Part shown: positions 44,701-56,000 of the stretch, one piece after another
Layout: every line of letters starts with the position of its first letter
How positions within the stretch are numbered: the first letter of the stretch is position 1
Position numbers and translations under genes: made by a program
Notes under the pieces: generated by a model
What the model saw: only the letters and a program-made list of their open reading frames with translations
Database searches by the model: none
Told to the model about the DNA's origin: nothing
Source of the DNA: Sycon ciliatum
Lineage: Eukaryota; Porifera; Calcarea; Leucosolenida; Sycettidae
DNA: 64,000 bases
Direction of reading: 5' to 3'
NCBI RefSeq assembly: GCF_964019385.1
Contig: NC_088645.1
Location: 46,492,304-46,556,303, forward strand

Positions 44701-47700
44701 CATATAGAGTGGGTAGGACATGTGAGGAGATGGAGTGAGTTGGACACGTGCGGGTCAGACGACCTGCAGGTCTTGGCATCACCAGATGGATGTGGTTGCG
44801 TGTGAAGCCTGCCAGACGGCTAGCTGACTGTCAAATCGCACATTAGATCACCACGTGCAGGTACAGTGACTCACGAGCCAGGCGGATAATGCCAAGGGCT
44901 GCAACGCCTGCCATCTTGAGGGCATGAGAATCGAATAATCTGTAGAGAAATCCACTGCTCCAGCCAGGTCAGGAACCCTTGCGAGAGGCCAGTGATGCTT
45001 TATCCACTAAGTTTCAGGCCTTTGTGTATTGTCGATGCTCCTCTGTTCCGGCTCTTCACCCTCCCGCCCGTCCGCCCACGCCCTCAATACATATCTGCCC
45101 TGCACTTGCACTTGCAGATCACAAACGTACAAGCACTGCTCAAAAGTGAAACATGTTTTGCTCATTGGGCATTGCCAGCGCAATGATCGGGGATGATGTG
45201 ATGGTCTAACGCATCTCTTGATGTACCAATATTGCTGTTGCGAAACCACAAGTTCTCGAGAGTGAAAGGCCTTCTCGCTTTTGACAATGTGTTCGGTCCA
45301 ATGCAGTTGTATCCCGACTCCGCCGTACCGCTGATGTTCACGACGTGGCATACGCTACATGCGCTATGTGCGGTTTGCTGTGTGCGCTGTACTTGTACTG
45401 TATGTTGTATGTGTATGCTTTTCTCATATACGCTGTCATTTGCACGCTTTAACTACCTGGTGGTTTTATTGTTAGTTATTCATTATTGTTAGATTCGATC
45501 GAAGTCAATATACTGTTGAGAATAAATAGTTGTCCTCGTGTCGTGTGGTGGTTCGGTCCTGAAACTTTAGAGAACGAGAGGGTTCACAACATTTGACATC
45601 CTGGCGTGGTCGCCAATTGTTGTGAACCCTCTGAGATTCTTTAAATTGTCAGGATCGAACGACCACACGGCATGAGGACAACTCTTTTCTTTTCCACAGT
45701 ATATTTCACTTAATCGAATAATTAACAACTAACACTAATAATACCAGCTATTTATAGCATGCAAAACAGCGTACATGTATATCACAACATACACATACTT
45801 ATAAAACATGACATGACAGCGTATACTGCAAACCGCATATAGCGCACATAGCGTATGCCATGCAGCAACATCAGCGGTATGGCGGAGTCGCAATGTAACA
45901 GGTAGCCGACTCCAGTCTCTCCGGAGGCGTGGGTTCGAATCCCACCGCTGCCACCAATGTAACAGGTAGCCGAGTGGTAGGCGCAGTGTAATCAACAAGA
46001 GTTAGTTTTATTCTTCTCTTCTCTCAGGTACACACCTGGGATATTATTATTAGTGAAAGAAGAAGCGGCAAATAAATAACTTTCTTTCCGGTGCACACCT
46101 AGAGGTTCACTACTAATCTTCTTCTTCGAGTTAGCTTTGTCGTTGCTATCTAATATAATCTAATCTAAACAGAAATGCGCAGTAGCTTTTATGCAGCAGA
46201 CGCCGTACGTTGACATACGGAGATACACTAAATATCCATCAGGTAAAGTTCCGTATTAGTTCCGTACAATTTCCGTATTGGTCGGGCAGGGATACTACAG
46301 CAATACAACATTGCAACGAATACAATGCCATAAGCGTGAAGGCCTTTCCCACTTGAGAACTGGTGGTTTGCAAAAAATGCCTTCTGAAATTCCATACCGA
46401 CAGCATGCCGTGATCGCAGAATAAAGATAATAACGAAATGGTGTTCCCCAGTGTAGCGAAGATACAAGATAGGGGTCGGAGCGCAGAGGGGAAGGTGGAC
46501 GAAGAGAACATGTGCTCAAGCTATGTCCCAAACTATGTTGTGCGAAGGTAATGCACCGGTTTGATGTAGGCTAGAACCTCAGATGTCACTCTCCCTCTCT
46601 GTATACATTCGACACGACCCTGCAGGTATCTGAGTGCCCTAGTAAGACTCGGCTTCACTGGGTTAAGTCTGGCTCATTCGGGTTCTTGTTCATCGCCTAT
46701 ACAGTAGGGACATGTACGCACATATACGCACATGTACGCACATGTAGCGACTAGCAAGGATGTGTTTGGCACGTTCCACAATGCCATGCTGTTCATCTAA
46801 TGACATCTTGATGACAAGCAGTTGATAAGCGGGTTTGCCGCAGGCGCCATGTAAAAGTCATGTCAGGCTGAGTTCAGCCGACTAAGAGCTATTTTCGACT
46901 ACTGTCGGTGTAGCAGCCTGCCATGTTCTCTGATTGGAGTCATATCGCGTCTTATCCTTTCCCATGTACAGTTAGGAAATATTCCTGTGACATGTCACGT
47001 TATCGCTAAGCTTGTGTGTTTGAGCTAATGACATGTCCAACATACATGCACAGTAGCACTGGCATGTGACCACTGCGTGCCACTCATAGCCCTTGTATAC
47101 ATTAGCCATCAAGTAAGTTATGGGTGCATGTACATGTATATGTACGTGTAGCTCATTTCCTAGGCTTGTGTTAGTGAGTCAGCAAAGGATATCTACGTGC
47201 AGCAGCCAACCGAGCTGCTACGGAGTACCATAGACAGATATCACGGCACTCCTCGTGGGTGTGTTTTGTATATACTTGCAGAGAGTCTAAGCAGAAAGCG
47301 AGCAAATAGTAATCAATTTGTTTCATTGAGGGCTTTGCTCCCGAATACAGCGCTCATTTTCGCAAGGCAAACGAACCTATTCTCGATCCATGTGCTACAC
47401 CCGATTGATCCTAGAATATTCACCAACAGCTGGTAGGTGGAAACATTTTCGTTAGTTTTGTTTGGTGAATGGTGATTGATTCAAGGTAACTCTATGGTTC
47501 CTATCCTTCTGTTGTCTCCGATAGGGGTTTGTTGGCCGGATTTGACTTTACCATTGTAATTGAGAACATTTCCCAGTGCTGGTTTTCAACAGTGTTGCAA
47601 CCAGTAGAGACGAGCACTATGGTGGTTCAGTTTAAGGTAAGTGGCGCTGTAATGTAGGTGTGACTCAACAGTGTTTCTAAGTTAGCAGAGTTACATCCAC

Positions 47701-48530
47701 TATGCTCCCTAATAAATGCGGGTAGTGGTGGTGGGGCCGTGTTACTCAGGCTAGCTTGATGTCGTTGGCGTCTGCACACACAAAGTATGCCTGGATCAGG
47801 ATACCTTGAAAGGAAAAGAAACGACATCAACAAAACCAAAAAGCAGCATGGGCCAAGTTTTCCGAATTTCATTCTCCTTACACGTCTACTGCAGAGTGAG
47901 ACCGTTTCACGTACCTTCTACGTTATCTACTCTTCCTAGAAACTGCCGTGATGTCCTTTCTTTTCCTTTCAAAGGACCGTTAAAATACTGAATGAAACGT
48001 ATAGCCGATGAAAACATACAAGTACAAGTACATGTATATCGGATGGGGGAAGTGTGGTTCACCATAAAGTTATTTGGTAACTCGTAGCCTGCCACAAGGA
48101 AAACATGGATGCAGCAAATGGGATTTTCGGTCATTGACTACTTCATGGTCGGTCTGATCTACAGCTTGATCCTGGAGAGTTTTGTCACTCGTGTGGATGC
48201 GAAAACTCTGCCTGGCAGAGTCTCAGGAAAAATCTTCAATATGTAAAACTCACATTCCGTGGCTTGTTCTCCTATGTCGCGTTCTTGGGTCTCCCGCAAA
48301 CACTCCTGCTTAGCTCGACATGGATGTGATTTTCTTTCCAGTCTGTGACGACTCTCACTGCAGGGCCTTTACTAGAGTCCCGCTTGCATTACTCAAGCAA
48401 CCACAGATAAATGTAGCGTGTGCGGATGTGAAGGTTACACCATACATTAATCAGGTTTGATTCTTGCCGACATTTGAAGCTGTTCATTTTTACTTTTCGG
48501 TGCATCAGGTCCTTTGGCAGTCTCCTCACT
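41701..48530. repeat. Duplicated 6.7-kb block, copy b
   Basis: Collinear with 23561-30020 (see copy a). Includes the 19-bp satellite (41701-41969), the hammerhead-family fragment (43467-43570) and the inverted LTR-like pair (45235-46370, split by a solo LTR). Candidate open frames match copy a frame for frame, including the minus frame at 42781-43053 (NMPSDNLHAIVKRAEQL), with no known domain. Confidence 0.85.
45894..46299 (-). mobile_element. Solo LTR with primer-binding-site/tRNA-Leu segment attached, GCAA target duplication
   Basis: Minus strand: an LTR of 342 bp (46299 to 45958, TGTAGTATCCCTGCCC ... CTGTTACA). It is followed by TT and 48 bases antisense to the 3' half of a tRNA-Leu, starting TGGTGGCAGCGGTGGGAT and running past the T arm and variable loop to the anticodon stem, then a second LTR end (GGCTACC TGTTACA). 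GCAA flanks both sides (45890-45893, 46300-46303), and block a has the empty site near 27950. The related LTR at 61857 lacks the tRNA part. The tRNA identity rests on memory of tRNA-Leu sequence. Confidence 0.85.
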
Positions 48531-48584
48531 TGCATAATATATAACACCTCGTGGTGGGCAGCAGAATGCAGAACCGCTCCAGAT

Positions 48585-49161
48585 CCGTTGCGACGAGAAA
48601 CTGCTAACAATTGTGTCACAGGCTTGCTACCTTGGTGTTTTTGTTGATAATGAGCTCTCCTGGGATGGCCACGTTGACCACACCATTCGCCAAGTTCGAC
48701 GCTCCATTGGTGCACTATGGCGCTCACGTCAAAGCTTGACAGTCTCCTCGAAGAAGCTTTTTTATCATGCAATGATCATGTCCAGACTAACATACGCGTC
48801 CAATGCAATCTATCCGTCTCTGATCGCCAGAAACATGGACGCCCTCACTCGAATGACGAAAGCTGCAATCCGTGCCTTCTTTGGCTTTCCGCCGTGGACT
48901 TCCACTGCAGGGCTCTTCGAGAGACTCTGTCTTCCTACACTCGAGGACGCCCTGGCAGCTAAAATCCTAATATTCGTTCGCCGCTGCATTCATGGCCGTT
49001 CAAGTGTCCTGTTTAGGAATTACTACGCCAAAACACAGAGTGATCGCACCCGTGGAGCTGACCAACACCTATTGCAGGTACCCTTCTGGCCCGGTCCTTC
49101 TGGTCGAGGTACGATCCAGTTCATTGGTGCCATTCTCTGGGGAACAAGACACCGCCCATGA
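48585..49161 (+). pseudogene. LINE reverse transcriptase C-terminal fragment
   Basis: An open frame from about 48585 has the post-catalytic RT segment: YLGVFVDNELSWDGHVDH, then SSKKLFYHAMIMSRLTYASN and RMTKAAIRAFFGFP, patterns found after the YADD motif in CR1/L2-group proteins (compare LINE A YLGMTFDQHLTFADHI). It lacks the catalytic motifs and ends GTRHRP. It comes from a LINE distinct from A, B and C. Confidence 0.8.
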
Positions 49162-49234
49162 TGCGCTGTGAACCTTGTCACGCCCATTTCTGTGCTCTCT
49201 CGAAAGCGTAAAGGATTCAAAATAGATGTAGAAG

Positions 49235-49400
49235 AGAAAAGGACATAATGGATACGAGTTAAGAGTAACCCTCCCTAACTGTAACATGATACTATATACA
49301 GTCAGAAAGTGCAGTAACTAGGCACAAAACTGAGAGAGTACTGAGACATTCGATTCTTAACTCGTATTCATAATTATGTCCTTTTCTCTTCTACATTTAT
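49235..49400. repeat. Short internally deleted copy of the hairpin MITE family
   Basis: Begins GGACATAATGGATACGAGTT and ends CGTATTCATAATTATGTCC; the inner parts of both arms are lost. It shows the hairpin family moves without R2. Confidence 0.7.
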
Positions 49401-49644
49401 TTATGGCTCAACATCCGAGTTTCAGATTCAAGATAATTCATTTTGTTTATCTGGTCACCAATGATCAATCCTTCGGTCAGTTACGCTTTCGGTTTTCAAC
49501 AGGGTTCTTTTTCCCGCAGATCTATCTGTAACATATTCAGTTACCTTCGGTGACTTCTTTTACTTGTGATTTTTTTCTCCTTCCCTCCCCTCCCCAGTAC
49601 TATTATTATTATTATTATTTGAAAGTAGGACGGAGGCAGAAAAT

Positions 49645-50386
49645 ATTACAAAAAAAAGTATTGTCTACGCATGCATCTACGCAAGGGTCACCACCAGCCA
49701 ATTAGGACATGTGTCAAAGTATTGAACGTTTTCGTTCCCTTCTTGTCAAAATACTACAGGGAATGATGGAAATAAGCTAAAAGACTACAACTATAAGGAA
49801 AAGAAGTTCAGAAATATATCACTCCAATTATGTGTAGAAGTGACACGAAAAAAATAGATGTGAAGAATCAAGAAAACAGCATGCAAATCCAACCTGTCGG
49901 GCAGTGCTAGTTGTCGTGAGTGGTACTCCGATGATGTATTCTCTGTTTTGTCGCGTGGTAGGTCTTTGTTACATCTTGCCGTGTTGGAAGCTTTGTACAT
50001 ACGTAAGTTAGACCCTGAGCTTTGTGTTCAGAAGGAGAATGTGTTGTCTTTACAGTTGTTTGGCACTGTTCGTCGTGAAGGTGCGAAATAGATCTCTTGA
50101 TGTTTCTCTCTTTTTCTTGTCACTACGTTTTTGTCACTTATTGGATTTGCATGCTGTTTTCTTGATTCTTCACATCTATTTTTTTCGTGTCACTTCTACA
50201 CATAATTGGAGTGATATATTTCTGAACTTCTTTTCCTTATAGTTGTAGTCTTTTAGCTTATTTCCATCATTCCCTGTAGTATTTTGACAAGAAGGGAACG
50301 AAAACGTTCAATACTTTGACACATGTCCTAATTGGCTGGTGGTGACTCTTGCGTAGATGCATGCGTAGACAATACTTTTTTTGTAT
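49645..50386 (+). mobile_element. Foldback with PLE-type fragment in the loop
   Basis: Arms of about 246 bp (49645-49891 and 50141-50386) are nearly perfect inverted copies flanked by TAT/ATT microsatellites. The loop (about 49900-50065, plus) reads SVLSRGRSLLHLAVLEALYI then RKLDPELCVQKENVLSLQLF, like the ends of PLE GIY-YIG domains. Each arm contains GAAGGGAACGAAAACGTTCA, a motif of PLE terminal repeats. This looks like a PLE 3' end caught in inverted terminal-repeat form. Confidence 0.65.
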
Positions 50387-50798
50387 TATTATTATTATTA
50401 TTATTTGAACTGGTTTGAGGGAAAAGACACAAACGGGAAAAGTCTGAAGAAAAAATTGACTGTCACCACCAGGACTCGAACCAGGGACCCTCGCTTGTAG
50501 CCAGCGATGCTCTAACCACTGAGCTATGGTGTAGTCGTCATCCCAGCAGAGACCGTTCAACATCTTCTTCAGACTTCGTAACTCACACTTCCTGTGAATC
50601 CACACAGGCGGGTGGGACGCAGCCCTCACTGTAACCCACACACTTCACGTACAAACTAGCACGCGGGGAGCCCCAAGTCATAAAATTTGAACTGGTTTGA
50701 GGGAAAAGACACAAACGGGAAAAGTCTGAAGAAAAAATTGACTGTCACCACCAGGACTCGAACCAGGGACCCTCGCTTATTATTATTATTATTATTAT

Positions 50799-50914
50799 TT
50801 GTAAGAAAGGGTTTGCCCCCCACACCGGAGCTCGCGCGAATAGCGCGAGCTCCGGTGTGGGGAGCAAACCCTTTCTTACAAATTATCGCCGAAGTCGCAA
50901 CCACTACTTCGTAT
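50799..50914. repeat. Hammerhead-element arm pair inserted in array unit 2
   Basis: A near-perfect inverted repeat of 36-40 bp arms (50799-50835, 50842-50882; GTAAGAAAGGGTTTGC ... complement) followed by ATCGCCGAAGTCGCAACCAC, all from the 13.6-14.6 kb element. ATT microsatellites lie on both sides. The ribozyme itself is missing. Confidence 0.75.
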
Positions 50915-51271
50915 TATTATTATTATTATTATTATTAACTGGTTTTGAGGGAAAGAGACAAACGGGAAAAGTCTGAAGAAAAAATTGACCGTCACCTCCA
51001 GGACTCGAACCAGGGACCCTCGCTTGTAGCCAGCGATGCTCTAACCACTGAGCTATGGTGTAGTCGTCATCCAAGCAGAGACCGTTCAACGTTTTCTTCA
51101 GACTTCGTAACTCACACTTCCTGTGAATCCACACAGGCGGGTGGGACGCAGCCCTCACTGTACCCACACACTTCACGTACAAACTAGCACGCGGGGAGCC
51201 CCAAGTCATAAAATATTAACTGGTTTTGAGGGAAAGAGACAAACGGGAAAAGTCTGAAGAAAAAATTGACC

Positions 51272-51343
51272 GTCACCACCAGGACTCGAACCAGGGACCC
51301 TCGCTTGTAGCCAGCGATGCTCTAACCACTGAGCTATGGTGTA
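51272..51343 (-). pseudogene. tRNA-like sequence (representative of 8 in the array)
   Basis: 72 bases folding as a cloverleaf: D arm GCTC/GAGC, anticodon stem TCGCT/AGCGA with loop GGCTACA, and T arm CCTGG-TTCGAGT-CCTGG with one central mismatch; 5 of 7 acceptor pairs form. Base 33 is G instead of U and the formal anticodon would be CTA, so a decoding tRNA is unlikely. Equivalent positions: about 50460, 50991, 51553, 51834, 52115, 52396 and 52677. The pol III boxes look intact, so transcription is possible. Confidence 0.7.
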
Positions 51344-52822
51344 GTCGTCATCCAAGCAGAGACCGTTCAACGTTTTCTTCAGACTTCGTAACTCACACTT
51401 CCTGTGAATCCACACAGGCGGGTGGGACGCAGCCCTCACTGTACTCACACACTTCACGTACAAACTAGCACGCGGGGAGCCCCAAGTCATAAAATATTAA
51501 CTGGTTTTGAGGGAAAGAGACAAACGGGAAAAGTCTGAAGAAAAAATTGACCGTCACCACCAGGACTCGAACCAGGGACCCTCGCTTGTAGCCAGCGATG
51601 CTCTAACCACTGAGCTATGGTGTAGTCGTCATCCAAGCAGAGACCGTTCAACGTTTTCTTCAGACTTCGTAACTCACACTTCCTGTGAATCCACACAGGC
51701 GGGTGGGACGCAGCCCTCACTGTACCCACACACTTCACGTACAAACTAGCACGCGGGGAGCCCCAAGTCATAAAATATTAACTGGTTTTGAGGGAAAGAG
51801 ACAAACGGGAAAAGTCTGAAGAAAAAATTGACCGTCACCACCAGGACTCGAACCAGGGACCCTCGCTTGTAGCCAGCGATGCTCTAACCACTGAGCTATG
51901 GTGTAGTCGTCATCCAAGCAGCGACCGTTCAACGTTTTCTTCAGACTTCGTAACTCACACTTCCTGTGAATCCACACAGGCGGGTGGGACGCAGCCCTCA
52001 CTGTACCCACACACTTCACGTACAAACTAGCACGCGGGGAGCCCCAGGTCATAAAATATTAACTGGTTTTGAGGGAAAGAGACAAACGGGAAAAGTCTGA
52101 AGAAAAAATTGACCGTCACCACCAGGACTCGAACCAGGGACCCTCGCTTGTAGCCAGCGATGCTCTAACCACTGAGCTATGGTGTAGTCGTCATCCAAGC
52201 AGAGACCGTTCAACGTTTTCTTCAGACTTCGTAACTCACACTTCCTGTGAATCCACACAGGCGGGTGGGACGCAGCCCTCACTGTACCCACACACTTCAC
52301 GTACAAACTAGCACGCGGGGAGCCCCAAGTCATAAAATATTAACTGGTTTTGAGGGAAAGAGACAAACGGGAAAAGTCTGAAGAAAAAATTGACCGTCAC
52401 CACCAGGACTCGAACCAGGGACCCTCGCTTGTAGCCAGCGATGCTCTAACCACTGAGCTATGGTGTAGTCGTCATCCAAGCAGCGACCGTTCAACGTTTT
52501 CTTCAGACTTCGTAACTCACACTTCCTGTGAATCCACACAGGCGGGTGGGACGCAGCCCTCACTGTACCCACACACTTCACGTACAAACTAGCACGCGGG
52601 GAGCCCCAAGTCATAAAATATTAACTGGTTTTGAGGGAAAGAGACAAACGGGAAAAGTCTGAAGAAAAAATTGACCGTCACCACCAGGACTCGAACCAGG
52701 GACCCTCGCTTGTAGCCAGCGATGCTCTAACCACTGAGCTATGGTGTAGTCGTCATCCAAGCAGAGACTGTTCAACGTTTTCTTCAGACTTCGTAACTCA
52801 CACTTACTGTGAATCCACACAT

Positions 52823-53024
52823 TATTATTATTATTTTTATTAAATGTGTCATGTCGCTTGCATGTATAAAAGAAGGCGCCATCGCCTGTTTGTGTTGCGA
52901 CTTTAAAATAAAACTCAACAACAAGCTGGAGGCAGTTCGTTTACTTGAACTGACGCCAACTCACCCACCAACCACCCGCGATTAACGCACTACACTGAAA
53001 ATTGAACTGAGCAAAAAAAGTACT
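52823..53024. other. Spacer with TATA and AATAAA-like signals
   Basis: After an ATT microsatellite: GTATAAAAGAAGGCGCC (about 52864) and TTTAAAATAAAAC (about 52903), a spacing like a compact LTR or promoter-polyadenylation pair. No partner copy is in the window. It is downstream of the RAG1-like gene's stop codon. Confidence 0.35.
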
Positions 53025-56000
53025 TCAGGACTGTTCCTTTCTACTTCGTTTGCGAGGAGCTGGGACCAGAGGTCGTAAACTGGGGAGAGCTGCGATAAGG
53101 TGCTGCTGGACAGTGACTCGAAGCCTTTGTAGAGGATCTATAATGCCACCATGACGGAGAAGAAGGGTGTTGAACTCTTTGTGAATGGATTTTGCCCCAT
53201 GCTCAGCAAGCAACCCAAGACCTACTTTGAACTTCCGCATGAACGGAACTAAATGACACTCCAAAAGGTGCAGCTTTGGAGTAAACCGGCCAAGGCTACG
53301 AGGAACAGTCTCCCTACGAACTGACGCCATAAACTTGTCGATATCGCTGTGCAGCTGGTCGCAAACTTCTGCTGAGACTGCTGAAGTTCCGGAAAATGTG
53401 ACGTGACACTTTGCGTATTGTTGGAGCTTTGGAGTAACCCGGCCAAGTCTACGAGGAACAGTCTCCCTACAAACTGACGCCATAAACTTGTCGATATCGC
53501 TCTGCAGCTGGTCGCAAACTTCTGCTGAGACTGCTGAAGTTCCGGAAAATGCGACGTGACACTTCGCGTATTGTTGGAACAACAGCTTGTATCTGCTGGA
53601 TACAGCTGAAGCATCCGCAGCCAGAGAGGGTGCACGCTCCTCAACAATTGCAATGAATGAGGTCAAGTCAGTGATGACGGAGTCTGTAAGCGCGTGGTGG
53701 ACATGGTTGCCAATAAATGAACCCCCATGGTACACTTGCCGGCAGATTTTGTGCTTTTGTAAAGCAGCCTCAACATACTGGTTGCAAGGCCCGTTGTCGA
53801 GCTTTGCATTTGTGAGTGTCTGCTCGTGTTTACTGATGTCACCCTGAAGAGCTGTGACCTGCTGCTGCATTTGCGTGGCAGCATTCTGGAGGTTACTAAC
53901 CAAAGCCTGGAGGTTGTTTTGCTGCTCCGGATTGCCAGAATGGAGAGCAACCCATTGCATCTGGCCAGCCAAGACAGCAAGCTGACTAGATTTGTCTTCC
54001 AGTTCTAATATTTTTTTCTTACATTCTTTCTGATCTTCTATCAGCTTTTTAAAGGCAGCTGAATCTGCCTCACTCACCTCTAGCTCGCATGCCATTTTCA
54101 AATCAATGTGCTTACACTCCTTGACAAAGGAGTCAAAGACCCAGATTCCGAGATCGAGATGTAAGGCTGGCAGGCACACATGATCAATAGGAACTGAGAG
54201 CATGGCAGGACGTATGGCATTGAAGAAATGCTTTGCTTGGGATAAGCGCCCACCGTCAGCCATGAATTGGCCATGGTGAGGTGAGAGTGTGTCGAGGGTG
54301 CGTGGCACTGGCTGCTGCTCCCAATCAGCGGGGCACTGTTGTATCTGTTGCTTTGTACTCAAGCAGTGCAGACACGGATGCACTCCTGCAGATCCTGACA
54401 GGCCATAAACAGTCGTTTGAAACTAGTAGTCGCCAAACAAAATATGGCGAAACGACTTGTTCTGCCATGTGGTTGCAGCAAGGCTGTCAATGTGTTGTAC
54501 AAGTGACGCAAAAGCAGTGGAAAGGTTGCCCGGGGTATCATTTGCATTGAACACAAGGATAGGGATGGTGTTTTTCACAGCATTTGGGTGAGGGATGTTG
54601 CAAATTTGGAAGGATAGTTTGAAAGACCCGCCCCCATGATCTCCCCCTAACTTCACCCAAATCTGATCCTGCGGGATAACACCATCGTCGGTAAGCATAC
54701 CAGCCTCCTCGTACTGGTCCAAGAAGAAAAGGACAATCTCTGTGAGGTTGCATGCCACAACCATTGGTGACGAAACTACATCACCACTCGGAAGAGTGAA
54801 AGGGCACATTTCGGAAGCATATAATGCAGGTACCTCTTCCGCAAGTTGCTGCCGCATGGTGTTCTCCGACTCAATCTCACACCCAAAGGTCCTGAGCCAC
54901 CTCCGCAGTTTCCTCAGCTGAATCCAAGGCATGTGCAGATCTGCTTTTAAAGCAAGGGCAGAATGAGATGAAGGTGCACAAGGAGACACACCGGCAGATT
55001 TGAGCAAATTGGCACGGTCTATCTGACCCATACTACGTAGCTCATAGGCATCTTGCTTACCGACACCAACAGTGCCCTCACAGACTACCTCTTTCGCCTG
55101 TCGGATTTCCGCCGACCTCCTCTGCATCTGCCTTACAGACACAGTATCACCGCTACCTTGCGTCGTACGCACATACAAAGGAGGGGTACCACCCGTCCGT
55201 AACTCTAGCCTACCATCATTGGACTTTGACTGTACCAAGTGGGTAGTCAAATACTCCGCTGCCTCCCCACGAAGTTTGCTGGGTGACGCTCTCAATACAT
55301 CTGCGACAGTAGTCGACCTGGTCACACAGGCAGGGCCACTGAATGCATTGAAAGGACAGACCTTCATATGCGTCTGCAATGAGAACAGTTTCATGCTGTG
55401 CTGGCAGCCAGAAAGAGAGGACACGTAATTGTCACACCTCACTGGCAGATGAGAAAGACATTCCAGCTCAAATGATGACAACTTTCTCATTCCAGATGCA
55501 TACATGTCACACATGCAAGAAGGGCAAGTACGCGTAGTGCTGAGGTGCTCCCAAACACATGGCACACCAACTAGCTTGCTACAACAAGGCGTCGTAAGTG
55601 CATTGTCGGCGACGTGCCGGCATACGCTACATGTAACAGAAGGGAAAATAAATTGAAAGCGATCAGGTGACAGCACCTGGTTCGCTTTGTAGGAAGGCGA
55701 CCCCATGTCCAAAAGCACCTGCATGCTTTCAAGATCAATGCCAGTGGATGTGGCACTGTCGTCTGCTGACGCTGCCGCGGAAGCCGACGAAGACAATGCA
55801 GAGTGCTGTGTACTACTATATGTAGGCATTTTTTCTTTTTTGGTTTCCTCCCACCCTTGCTGCTACTTTTCATGTTCTTGCAGAACGTACAGTCTGGCTC
55901 TGCATGGGCTACCTAAGCTACAAGTTTGCCTGCACAGCCACCACCACAGTGCCTGTACCCCGTTTCCTCACTACGTAAAATGACTTGATGGCAAGGGCTA

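Larger units (their letters stand above)
50407..52822 (-). repeat. 281-bp tandem array, each unit carrying a tRNA-like sequence
   Basis: Unit starts (AACTGGTTTTGAGG) are at 50408, 50690 (truncated), 50937, 51218, 51499, 51780, 52061, 52342 and 52623 (partial). Units are over 97% identical. Each minus strand has an A box (TAGCTCAGTGG) and B box (GGTTCGAGTCC) in tRNA spacing. Inverted copies of AGTCTGAAGAAAA flank the tRNA-like part, so it sits in the loop of a larger hairpin. Units from 51780 and 52342 share a variant (CAGCGACCG instead of CAGAGACCG), hinting at dimer-wise amplification. Both strands give repeated 80-94 residue frames; these are by-products. Confidence 0.9.

Noticed and set aside
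51272..51343. Functional amber-suppressor tRNA
   Set aside because: Position 33 is G, the T stem has a mismatch and the acceptor stem pairs only 5 of 7, so decoding is unlikely.
50407..52822. Repeated 80-94 residue frames, one pair per 281-bp unit (for example IAQWLEHRWLQARVPGSSPG)
   Set aside because: This peptide is a translation of the tRNA-like sequence; such reads are well-known false proteins.
50407..52822. CRISPR array from regular repeats
   Set aside because: The whole 281-bp unit is repeated with no unique spacers, in a eukaryotic context.
52860..53020. Compact LTR downstream of the RAG1-like gene
   Set aside because: TATA and AATAAA-like words exist but no partner LTR, TG...CA ends or target duplication were found.
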